Assembly: GCF_000178995.1 (NCBI RefSeq)
Contig: NZ_ADVZ01000005.1
Location: 186,001 to 250,000, forward strand
DNA from: Afipia sp. 1NLS2
Lineage (GTDB): Bacteria > Pseudomonadota > Alphaproteobacteria > Rhizobiales > Xanthobacteraceae
DNA: 64,000 nt
Direction: 5' to 3'
Made by a program: the position numbers and the translations under genes. Shown piece by piece: positions 57,073 through 64,000 of the stretch; the first letter of the stretch is position 1, and every line of letters begins with the position of its first letter. The notes beneath the pieces were generated by a model. It was not told the origin of the DNA. It did no database searches and worked only from the letters and a program-made list of their open reading frames with translations.

Positions 57073-57444
57073 TTAGCCGACGAAACGCCGGACCGTTTCA
57101 ATAAATTTTCCGACCGAGATCGGCTTGGACAAATACGCTTCGCAGCCGCCCTCGCGGATGCGTTCCTCGTCGCCCTTCATGGCAAAAGCAGTCACCGCGA
57201 CCACAGGCGTCGCCCGCAATTCGGCGTCGTCCTTGATCCATCGCGTGACTTCGAGACCCGAGACTTCGGGAAGTTGAATATCCATCAGGATGAGGTCGGG
57301 GCGATGTTCGCGCGCCAGTCTCAGGGCCTCGCGGCCATTGCTGGTGCCGACCGTCTGATACCCATGGGCCTCCAACAGATCGCGGAAGAGCTTCATGTTA
57401 AGCTCGTTGTCCTCCACGATCAGGACGGTTTTGGCCACCCCCAT
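57073..57444 (-). CDS. divK: Single-domain response regulator DivK
   Basis: DivK is the diffusible regulator that controls DivJ/PleC kinases and CtrA in the alphaproteobacterial cell cycle. The 123-residue protein is a single REC domain: [15 protein letters not shown], phospho-Asp in [13 protein letters not shown], and SKPISVGKF with the conserved Lys. It is directly upstream of pleD, as in Caulobacter. ATG 57444 (MGVAKTV) is the likeliest start. Confidence 0.95.
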   Translation of the reverse strand: MGVAKTVLIVEDNELNMKLFRDLLEAHGYQTVGTSNGREALRLAREHRPDLILMDIQLPEVSGLEVTRWIKDDAELRATPVVAVTAFAMKGDEERIREGGCEAYLSKPISVGKFIETVRRFVG

Positions 57445-57560
57445 TCCTCCAATGCCGCTCGACGTCAGTTCCGCCGCCAGTAATACGATTAGGCGTCGCC
57501 ACGCCGGAATGACTCGGGCATGATGGCCCAAAATAGTGCTGATAAGTTACGGAAAGGCAA

Positions 57561-57857
57561 ATGAGAATGGCCGGAAAGCCCAGCCGGAGTCCCGCAGAAG
57601 TTGCTGAAATCGTGGCGATTCGCGCGCTCGCATTTCTGGCCGGTGACCCGGAGCGGTTGGGGCAGTTCCTGTCCGAGAGCGGTATCGGGCCACAGACGTT
57701 GCGCGCCTCGGCCTCCGATCCCCGTTTTCTGGCCGGCGTGCTGGATTTCATCGTGCGGGACGACGCCACGGTGAAGGCGTTCTCGGATTTCTCGCAATTC
57801 CCCCCGCCGACCATCGCCGCCGCGCGCGAGGCGCTGGGCGAGAGCACGCATGGCTGA
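57561..57857 (+). CDS. DUF3572 family protein
   Basis: The 98-residue protein has the helical DUF3572 pattern: AEIVAIRALAFLAGDPERLGQFL, then RFLAGVLDFIVRDDATVKAF. Function is unknown; the family is restricted mainly to alphaproteobacteria and is often found near dinB and divK. An internal ATG at 57567 could also be the start. Confidence 0.88.
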   Translation: MRMAGKPSRSPAEVAEIVAIRALAFLAGDPERLGQFLSESGIGPQTLRASASDPRFLAGVLDFIVRDDATVKAFSDFSQFPPPTIAAAREALGESTHG

Positions 57858-57884
57858 CTTAACTGACCGCAATGGCGACGCACG

Positions 57885-59189
57885 ATGGACGAGGCCTCTC
57901 CTCCTCCCGGCTTCTGCCGGGACTGCCTGACCGACGCGGCTCCGCAGGCGCGGCGCTGCGCCGCCTGCGGCTCGCCGCGCCTGCTGCGGCACCGTGCGCT
58001 CACCGAACTCAGCCTCGCCCATATCGATTGCGATGCCTTCTACGCGACGGTCACCAAACGCGACCGGCCCGAGATCGCCGACAGGCCGGTCATCATTGGC
58101 GGCGGCAAGCGCGGCGTCGTCGCGGCAGCCTGCTACATCGCCCGCACCTATGGCGTCCGCTCCGCGATGCCGATGTACAAGGCGCTCGACCTGTGTCCTG
58201 AGGCCGTCGTCATCCGCCCGGACATGGCGCGCTACGTTCAGGTCGGTCGTCAAGTCCGGCAGGCGATGCACGCACTGACCCCGCTTGTCGAGCCGCTGTC
58301 GATCGACGAGGCTTTCCTCGACTTGTCGGGCACCGAGCGCCTACACGGCATGATTCCGGCGAAGGTGCTGGCGCGCTTCGCCACACAGGTCGAGCGCGAC
58401 ATCGGCATCACGGTCTCCGTGGGCCTGTCCGCCAACAAGTTTCTCGCCAAGATCGCTTCCGATCTGGACAAGCCGCGCGGCTTCGCGGTGCTCGACCAGG
58501 AGGATGCGCGGACGCTGATGGCGGAGAAGCCGGTCGGCTTCATCTACGGCGTCGGCCCCGCCATGCAGGAAAGACTGCGCGACCACGGGTTTCGCCTGAT
58601 CGGAGAATTGCAGCGCGCGGACGAAACCGACCTGATGCGTACCTTCGGCGCGGAAGGCCGGAGATTGTGGCGGCTCGCGCGCGGCATTGACGAGCGCAAG
58701 GTGGTGCCCGACCGCGGCGCGAAAGTGATCTCCAGCGAAACCACCTTCGAGAACGATCTGCGCGACTATACCTCGCTGGAGCGCATCCTGTGGGACCTGA
58801 GCGAAACCGTTTCGCGCCGCCTCAAGACCGGCGGGCTCGCCGGATCGACCGTCACACTGAAGCTGAAAACCGCCGATTTCCGTCAGCGCACGCGCTCACA
58901 ATCGATCGTCGCCCCAACCCAGCTCGCCAACCGAATCTTCGCGATCGCCCGCGACATGCTGGCGCGCGAAACCGACGGCACCGCATTCCGGCTGATTGGG
59001 GTCGGCGTCAGCGCGCTGCAACCTTCGAACGGCAGCGACGACGAGGACATGCTCAACCGCCGCTCGGCGCACGCCGAACGCGCCATGGACGAGGTCCGCA
59101 AGCGTTTCGGCGACAACGCCGTGGTGCGCGGCATCGCCTATACGGCGAAGCCCGCGAGCCCTACATCGCTGCGGCGGAAGGACTCGTGA
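57885..59189 (+). CDS. dinB: DNA polymerase IV with N-terminal zinc-finger-like extension
   Basis: DinB is a Y-family polymerase for translesion synthesis. The 434-residue protein has LAHIDCDAFYATV (metal site), ACYIARTYGVRSAMPM, LSIDEAFLDLS (second metal site) and helix-hairpin-helix residues GVGPAMQERL, then the little-finger domain. Residues 10-35 carry CRDCLTDAAPQARRCAACG, two CxxC pairs in a zinc-ribbon pattern absent from E. coli DinB. It starts 28 bp after the DUF3572 gene. Confidence 0.95.
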   Translation: MDEASPPPGFCRDCLTDAAPQARRCAACGSPRLLRHRALTELSLAHIDCDAFYATVTKRDRPEIADRPVIIGGGKRGVVAAACYIARTYGVRSAMPMYKALDLCPEAVVIRPDMARYVQVGRQVRQAMHALTPLVEPLSIDEAFLDLSGTERLHGMIPAKVLARFATQVERDIGITVSVGLSANKFLAKIASDLDKPRGFAVLDQEDARTLMAEKPVGFIYGVGPAMQERLRDHGFRLIGELQRADETDLMRTFGAEGRRLWRLARGIDERKVVPDRGAKVISSETTFENDLRDYTSLERILWDLSETVSRRLKTGGLAGSTVTLKLKTADFRQRTRSQSIVAPTQLANRIFAIARDMLARETDGTAFRLIGVGVSALQPSNGSDDEDMLNRRSAHAERAMDEVRKRFGDNAVVRGIAYTAKPASPTSLRRKDS

Positions 59190-59196
59190 TCTCGCA

Positions 59197-60057
59197 CTAT
59201 TTGCACGGCTTGTTGTCGCCGACCTCGAACTTGTCCATCGTGCCGTTGATGACGAAATCGTTGTAATCGAGCACCAGCGCGCGCGAGACGCCATCCTCGT
59301 ATAATTCGAACGACATCGTATAGAGCGGGGTCTGCTCGCCCTTGTCCGGCTGCGCGGCGCGGTCGTAATAGCTCACCGTCACCGGCCAGCGGGTCTGCGT
59401 CTTCAACTGATCGCTCTTGCTCGCGACATCGGGCGACGCGGGAGCGCGGCCGCCGGCAATCGGCTGCCCGATCACCACGAACGTGTTGTAGACCTTCTCG
59501 CCGTTGTCCGAGCCGTCATAGACGCCAAGCTCCAGAATGCGCTTGCCCTCCTTCGCCGCTTCGATGATACGGCGGGTCTGTTCGGTCGGAAACACGATCT
59601 CCTTGTCGAGCGTGAAGGTTTTGACCTTTGGCTGCTTCAGCTTCACCGTGATGGTGCCATCCGGCCCGCGCTCCGCCGTGCCGTCCACATAGGAGGGATC
59701 GGCGTCGTTGGTCTGGCTCGCGACCTTGAAGCGATAACTCGCACCCTTGGCGTCCTCCCAGTTGGTCGAACGCAGATCGCTCGTCGTGGTCTTGTCCTCG
59801 CCGGATTCGATCCGCGACACCTGCCGGAAATCGGTCGAATAACCTTCGCAGGCATTGCCGCCGAACTTGTAGACGATGCGCCCGTTCGCGGAATTGACCG
59901 AGGCATTGCCCCGCGCCTGCGCGAGGCTCAGGTCATAGACCGCCTCATGCGCCATGAACGGCACCCCGGCGGAAGGCTGCGCCTGCGCAAACGCGCATGA
60001 CGCCGCGACGGTGCCGAGCACGCCGAAAATCCGCAAAAACGCTCGCGACAGGACCAT
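59197..60057 (-). CDS. eipB: Cell-envelope integrity protein EipB (DUF1849)
   Basis: EipB is a periplasmic beta-spiral protein that maintains envelope integrity in Brucella. The 286-residue protein has a signal peptide ending near CAFAQA, FMAHEAVYDLSL near the mature start, YSTDFRQVS and the two cysteines (GNACEGY and NKPCK) that form the disulfide in the Brucella protein. Start at 60057 is preceded by AAGGAGAG; earlier ATGs are unsupported. It is convergent with dinB. Confidence 0.9.
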   Translation of the reverse strand: MVLSRAFLRIFGVLGTVAASCAFAQAQPSAGVPFMAHEAVYDLSLAQARGNASVNSANGRIVYKFGGNACEGYSTDFRQVSRIESGEDKTTTSDLRSTNWEDAKGASYRFKVASQTNDADPSYVDGTAERGPDGTITVKLKQPKVKTFTLDKEIVFPTEQTRRIIEAAKEGKRILELGVYDGSDNGEKVYNTFVVIGQPIAGGRAPASPDVASKSDQLKTQTRWPVTVSYYDRAAQPDKGEQTPLYTMSFELYEDGVSRALVLDYNDFVINGTMDKFEVGDNKPCK

Positions 60058-60160
60058 GTTCTCTCCTTGCCAACCTAGGAATCGGAGCATATTGGCGCTG
60101 GGATTATGCCGCAACTTGGGCATAACACGCGTCAAACAGGGTCAAGTTACGGAGGTTAGG

Positions 60161-60628
60161 ATGGCAGGTGACATCGAACGGAAACTCGCAGGCCTCGGGA
60201 TCACGCTGCATGCGCCGCTGGCCCCCATCGCCAATTACGTGCCTTTCGTGCGAACCGGCAATATTCTCACCGTCTCCGGCCAGGTCTGCAACAATGCCGA
60301 CCGGCAGTTGATCGCGCGGGGCAAGTTAGGTGCGGGCGTCAGCATCGAGCAGGGACAGGCAGCCGCGCGCGGTTGCGCCATCAATCTGCTCATTCAGGTG
60401 AAAGCCGCCATCGGCGATCTCGATCGCGTGGTGCGGGTGATCCGGCTTGGCGGTTTCATCAATTCCGCGCCGGATTTCCTCGATGGCCCGAAGGTGATGA
60501 ACGGCGCCTCCGACCTGATGGTGGAAGTGTTTGGCGACAAGGGCCGCCACGCCCGCTCCACCGTCGGCGTCGCCGCCTTGCCTGCGGATGCCGCCGTCGA
60601 GGTCGAAGGCCAGTTCGAGGTGATGTGA
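60161..60628 (+). CDS. RidA family protein
   Basis: RidA-type proteins hydrolyse reactive imines or have related roles. The 155-residue protein is of the longer subgroup: LAPIANYVPFVRTGNILTVSGQ, then DLDRVVRVIRLGGFINSAPDF, ending with AALPADAAVEVEGQFEV. The catalytic Arg of typical RidA is replaced around NAAVEVE, so imine deamination is not certain. The start has a GGAGG site 5 bp upstream. Stop overlaps the glycerophosphodiesterase start by one base. Confidence 0.88.
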   Translation: MAGDIERKLAGLGITLHAPLAPIANYVPFVRTGNILTVSGQVCNNADRQLIARGKLGAGVSIEQGQAAARGCAINLLIQVKAAIGDLDRVVRVIRLGGFINSAPDFLDGPKVMNGASDLMVEVFGDKGRHARSTVGVAALPADAAVEVEGQFEVM

Positions 60629-61395
60629 TGCCCTCTCGCGCGCCGGACTGGCTGACGGCTGCGCCGGTCGCGCATCGCGGGCTGCATGACGCGGCCCGTG
60701 GCATCGTCGAAAGCACGCCCTCGGCATTTTCTGCGGCGATTGCGGGCGGCTTCGCCATCGAGACCGACCTGCAATTGTCGTCGGATGGCGAGGCGATGGT
60801 GTTCCACGACGACACGCTGGCGCGCCTCACCGAGCGCGGCGACGACATCCGCACATTGAGCGCCGCCGAGCTGAAAACCGTGCGCTACAAGGCGACCGCC
60901 GACCGCATGATCACGCTGGGCGAGTTGTGCGAGATGACAAACGGCCGCGTGCCGCTGGTGGTGGAGATCAAGAGCCGGTTCGACGGCGACCGCCGCCTGA
61001 TCCGGCGTATCGCGGAGATCGTGCGCGCCTATCAAGGCCCGCTGGCGCTGATGTCATTCGACCCCGATCAGGTGCTGGCGATCCGCGATCACGTCCCCGA
61101 CGTGCCGCGCGGCGTCGTCGCGGAGCGGTATTACCGCGAGGACGAATGGCGGGCGCTGCCGCCGGAGAAGGTGCGCGGCATGCTCCATCTGCGCCACGCC
61201 TTCCGCACCCGCCCGCACTTCATCGCCTACTGGATCAACGAACTGCCCGCGCCCGCGCCGTGGATCGCGCAACACATCTTCGGCTGTGCGCTGCTGACAT
61301 GGACGGTGCGCACGCCGGAGCAGCGCGCCCGCGCCGCGCGCTACGCCGACCAGATGATTTTCGAGGGTTTCGTGCCCGAGCCAAAACACCCTTGA
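60628..61395 (+). CDS. Glycerophosphodiester phosphodiesterase
   Basis: The 255-residue protein begins with the catalytic segment PVAHRGLHD (His-Arg), then AIETDLQLSSDGEAMVFHDDTL (the Glu and metal ligands) and the second His. GDPD enzymes release glycerol-3-phosphate from deacylated phospholipids. It is coupled with the RidA-type gene through TGATG. Confidence 0.92.
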   Translation: MPSRAPDWLTAAPVAHRGLHDAARGIVESTPSAFSAAIAGGFAIETDLQLSSDGEAMVFHDDTLARLTERGDDIRTLSAAELKTVRYKATADRMITLGELCEMTNGRVPLVVEIKSRFDGDRRLIRRIAEIVRAYQGPLALMSFDPDQVLAIRDHVPDVPRGVVAERYYREDEWRALPPEKVRGMLHLRHAFRTRPHFIAYWINELPAPAPWIAQHIFGCALLTWTVRTPEQRARAARYADQMIFEGFVPEPKHP

Positions 61396-61458
61396 AGACA
61401 CCCGGAAAATCACGATCTATGACGTGAGATAACCGCAGGCTGGCGGGATTACCTGCAT

Positions 61459-62625
61459 TTGACGACACCCACCGACATCACACTCGAAGCCGTATCGTCC
61501 GTGCGCCAGATTGCGGCGGCGGACTGGGATGCCTGTGCCAACCCGGATGGCAGCGTCTACAATCCGTTTCTGTCTTATGCGTTCTTCGCCGCACTGGAAG
61601 ATTCCGGTTCCGCGACCGCGCGCACCGGCTGGCTTGCGCGCCATTTGATCGCGCGCCGTGGCGAACACATCCTCGGCATCGTGCCCTGCTACCTGAAGAA
61701 CCATTCGCAGGGCGAATATGTGTTCGACCATAACTGGGCGGACGCTTTCATGCGCGCAGGCGGCGCCTATTACCCGAAGCTGCAAGTCTCGGTGCCGTTC
61801 ACGCCCGTCACCGGCCCGCGCCTGCTGGTCCGCGCCGACACCGATCAGGACCGCACGCGCGAGGCGCTGATCGCCGGGATGATCGGACTGTGCAATCAGC
61901 TCAAGGTGTCATCCGTGCATGTCACCTTCGCAACGCAAGGCGAGTGGGACATGCTCGCCGAGCACGGCTTCCTGCAACGCACCGACCAGCAATATCACTG
62001 GCGCAACGAGAACTACGCGACTTTCGACGACTTCCTCGCCACACTGGCCTCGCGCCACCGCAAGGCGATTAAGCGCGAGCGCCGCGACGCGCTGGCAAAC
62101 GGCATCAGCATCCACATCCTCAACGGCTCGGAGATCACCGAGGATGCGTGGGATGCATTCTACGATTTCTACATGGAGACAGGATCACGCAAATGGGGAC
62201 GGCCCTATCTCAATCGCGCTTTCTATACGCAGATCGCGGAAACGATGGCCGACGACATCGTGCTCATCATGGCGAAACGCGAGGGCCGCTGGATCGCGGG
62301 GGCGATCAATTTCAAGGGCTCCGATACGCTTTTTGGACGGCATTGGGGCGCAATCGAACACCACCCATTCCTGCATTTCGAGGTCTGCTATTATCAGGCG
62401 ATCGACTATGCGATCCGCCACGGGCTGAAATTCGTCGAGGCTGGTGCGCAGGGCGAGCATAAGATTGCGCGCGGCTACCTGCCGCAGATGACCCGCTCCG
62501 CGCATTACATCGCGGACCCGAGCCTGCGCCGCGCGGTGCGCGACTATCTCGTGCATGAACGCGATTATGTCGAGCAGGCCGGCCGCGAACTGACGGAAGC
62601 CGGTCCGTTCCGCAAAGCGACTTAA
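61459..62625 (+). CDS. DUF482 / GNAT-fold acyltransferase-like protein
   Basis: The 388-residue protein has the FemAB/GNAT-like pattern of DUF482: NPFLSYAFFAALEDSGS, YVFDHNWADAF, LASRHRKAIKRERRDA and FEVCYYQAIDYAIRHGL with a final segment GAQGEHKIARGYLPQMT. Function is unknown; an aminoacyl or acetyl transfer role is inferred. TTG 61459 is the only plausible start after the intergenic gap. It follows the glycerophosphodiesterase by 63 bp. Confidence 0.88.
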   Translation: MTTPTDITLEAVSSVRQIAAADWDACANPDGSVYNPFLSYAFFAALEDSGSATARTGWLARHLIARRGEHILGIVPCYLKNHSQGEYVFDHNWADAFMRAGGAYYPKLQVSVPFTPVTGPRLLVRADTDQDRTREALIAGMIGLCNQLKVSSVHVTFATQGEWDMLAEHGFLQRTDQQYHWRNENYATFDDFLATLASRHRKAIKRERRDALANGISIHILNGSEITEDAWDAFYDFYMETGSRKWGRPYLNRAFYTQIAETMADDIVLIMAKREGRWIAGAINFKGSDTLFGRHWGAIEHHPFLHFEVCYYQAIDYAIRHGLKFVEAGAQGEHKIARGYLPQMTRSAHYIADPSLRRAVRDYLVHERDYVEQAGRELTEAGPFRKAT

Positions 62626-62626
62626 A

Positions 62627-63553
62627 TCAGCCTTTGCTGCCGGGATTGTGCAGCACCATGCAGGCCTGCCCCGCTTTGTGAATCTTCGCGCACAATTCGT
62701 TCGCGGCCTGCCGCGTGTCCGCACCGATCCGCACCTGATAGAACGCGCGGGTGCCACGGCTGCGCAGCGTCGTGCTGAGTAGGTTCGGATCATGATCGCC
62801 GATCACCCCGCTCACCCGCGCCATGGCGCGCGCGTACATCGCCAGCGCCTTGTCGCGCGAAAATCCGGCGGCCAGTTGCACGCCCCACGGGCTTGCCGCG
62901 CCGATGCGGACGCGCTCCTCCAGATGAGCGACGAACGGATTCGGCGCATGGCGTAGCAGCGCCATCAGGTCGCGGCACCCTTCCGGCTTCTTGCGGTCCG
63001 CAGGATCCTTGCCTGCTTCCGCTTTGTTCCAGTCCTCCACGCTCGCGCCCGTGATGGCATAGACGTAGTTGCGGGTTTCCTCAGGCATCGGCCCCGTGCC
63101 CGCCTGCCATTCATGCACGCGGCGCGGCCCGGCGTTGTAGGCGGCGGCGGCAAGCCCGAGATTGCCGAACTCGCCGCGCAATTCGGCGAGAAATTCCGCG
63201 GCCTTCGGCAGTGCCTGCACCGGATCGAACGGATCGAGCAGCCGCCGCTCGTTCGCGGTGCCTGGCATGAACTGCGCGACGCCCTGCGCGCGTTGGCCAT
63301 TCCGCGTCACGGGTCCCACCGCGTCCGGCTGAAATCGGCTCTCCTGCCAGATCACGCGGGCGAAGAATTCCAGCGGCAGGCCGTTCGCCTTCGCCGCGGA
63401 TTCGATCATCAGGCACATGGATTCACCGGTATCGGCGATTTTCGTGGGCGCGGAAGCCGCCAGTTCCTGCTGCGCGAGCGCAACACTCGCCAGTGATGCG
63501 AGCGCGGCACCGGCAAGCCAGCAGGCCAGTCCTCGTCTCACGATCCGGCGCAT
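62627..63553 (-). CDS. Lytic transglycosylase with C-terminal SPOR-like region
   Basis: The 308-residue protein has a signal peptide (GLACWLAGAALASLASVALAQ), a lysozyme-like domain with ARVIWQESRFQPDAVG (catalytic Glu), GVAQFMPGTANERRLLDP and AAYNAGPRRVHEW, and a C-terminal region that resembles a SPOR-type fold (TRAFYQVRIGADTRQAANELC). It should act on the septal or general sacculus. It is divergent from the small membrane protein gene. Confidence 0.9.
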   Translation of the reverse strand: MRRIVRRGLACWLAGAALASLASVALAQQELAASAPTKIADTGESMCLMIESAAKANGLPLEFFARVIWQESRFQPDAVGPVTRNGQRAQGVAQFMPGTANERRLLDPFDPVQALPKAAEFLAELRGEFGNLGLAAAAYNAGPRRVHEWQAGTGPMPEETRNYVYAITGASVEDWNKAEAGKDPADRKKPEGCRDLMALLRHAPNPFVAHLEERVRIGAASPWGVQLAAGFSRDKALAMYARAMARVSGVIGDHDPNLLSTTLRSRGTRAFYQVRIGADTRQAANELCAKIHKAGQACMVLHNPGSKG

Positions 63554-63610
63554 TTACCTTAACCCCGATCCTGCATGGCCTCGCGCCTCTCCCGCGCCTA
63601 AAGCTGCCCC

Positions 63611-63925
63611 ATGGAACAAGGCCAGCCGCACGACGAGCTTCTGCTGGAAGATGAGACTGCTCCGGCCATCGAGCAACCCGGCGAGGCGGAAACCACGCCT
63701 GCCCTTCCCGCCGACAATCTTGCCTTTCCGGCCAGCCCGCCCGCCCCTTCCCGTCGCGTCAGCATGGTGCGCGGCGCCGCACGCATGGTGATCGCTTTCG
63801 CCTTCTCGCAATATGTCATCATCACGGTGATGGTCGCGACCGGAGCCGCCCTCCTATCGAGAACCGTCTCCAGCCTGCTGGTCGAAAAATTCGACGCCAT
63901 CACACGGGCGATCCGACATCTCTGA
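63611..63925 (+). CDS. Small single-pass membrane protein
   Basis: The 104-residue protein has an acidic Pro-rich N-terminus (about 50 residues), then a membrane helix FAFSQYVIITVMVATGAALL and a short amphipathic tail. No family was recognised. It is followed by a strong terminator. Confidence 0.7.
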   Translation: MEQGQPHDELLLEDETAPAIEQPGEAETTPALPADNLAFPASPPAPSRRVSMVRGAARMVIAFAFSQYVIITVMVATGAALLSRTVSSLLVEKFDAITRAIRHL

Positions 63926-63929
63926 GCAA

Positions 63930-63965
63930 CAAAAAAAGCCCGGCGAGATCGCCGGGCTTTTTCAA
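63930..63965. terminator. Bidirectional terminator
   Basis: AAAAGCCCGGCGA GATC-type turn then TCGCCGGGCTTTTT, with A and T runs on opposite sides. It can end the small membrane protein gene and a minus-strand gene that enters from the right edge. Confidence 0.9.
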
Positions 63966-63982
63966 TTTTTGTGAGAGCCGCT

Positions 63983-64000
63983 TTACGCCTTGGCCGGTTC
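63983..64000 (-). CDS. Possible C-terminus of a gene entering from the right edge
   Basis: On the minus strand the last 18 bp read EPAKA and stop (TAA at 63985-63983), just before the terminator at 63930-63965. This fits the end of a minus-strand gene; too little is visible to identify it. Confidence 0.4.
   Translation of the reverse strand, partial: EPAKA

Overview
The window is chromosomal DNA of an alphaproteobacterium, most probably of the Bradyrhizobiaceae/Nitrobacteraceae (Bradyrhizobium, Rhodopseudomonas, Afipia, Oligotropha, Nitrobacter group). This is inferred from the high GC content, the gene order rpoZ-rsh-pdxJ-acpS-lepB-rnc-era-recO-parC, PleD/DivK, an EipB-type protein, an alphaproteobacterial porin, and many gene pairs with 1-8 bp overlaps. 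Most of the window is ordinary core genome. No CRISPR array, phage block or complete insertion sequence was seen.

Layout. 1-8.65 kb: a minus-strand housekeeping run (rpoZ, rsh, pdxJ, acpS, lepB, rnc, era, a small membrane protein, recO, parC start) for stringent response, vitamin B6, lipid carrier activation, secretion, RNA processing and repair. 8.9-12.7 kb: NYN-domain protein and family 5 uracil-DNA glycosylase (overlapping), then peroxiredoxin, smpB, mscL and dapA. 13-17.7 kb: soluble lytic transglycosylase, alpha/beta hydrolase, porin. 18.3-20.6 kb: tRNA-Ser(GCU) and a TPR/GT41 O-GlcNAc-transferase-like protein.

20.65-28.03 kb is the exceptional region. It carries a selenocysteine-type NAD-dependent formate dehydrogenase operon. 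The catalytic subunit reads through an in-frame UGA at 21167-21169, followed by a canonical bacterial SECIS hairpin with a GGTCT loop. A NuoE-NuoF fusion and an iron-sulfur subunit follow; the latter has captured the Fe4S4 domain normally found at the N-terminus of the catalytic chain. Convergent to the operon lie selB and a tRNA-Sec-like gene (selC). That selC retains the tRNA-Sec architecture but has anticodon UCG, a mismatched acceptor stem and a T-loop change, so it is not expected to decode UGA. On the right the block abuts a diverged duplicate of the last 38 codons of the GT41 gene, which marks the edge of an insertion or replacement. selA and selD are not in the window.

28.1-35.3 kb: Sel1-like protein, a 32-residue Lys/Ala-rich protein, gatB, patatin-like lipoprotein, chorismate mutase, a small conserved protein, gatA, a CxxC micro-protein and gatC. 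35.4-41.5 kb: small membrane protein, carboxymuconolactone decarboxylase-like protein and MFS transporter divergent from a LysR regulator, ruvX, CPBP protease, AidB-like acyl-CoA dehydrogenase. 41.6-52.2 kb: plus-strand pyrB, a dihydroorotase-like pyrC lacking the HxH metal motif, plsY, dprA, topA, rnr, DUF983. 52.2-64 kb: NUDIX hydrolase, TonB/TolA-like protein, rpmG, pncB, pleD, divK, DUF3572 protein, dinB, eipB, RidA-type protein, glycerophosphodiesterase, a DUF482-type acyltransferase-like protein, a second lytic transglycosylase and a small membrane protein.
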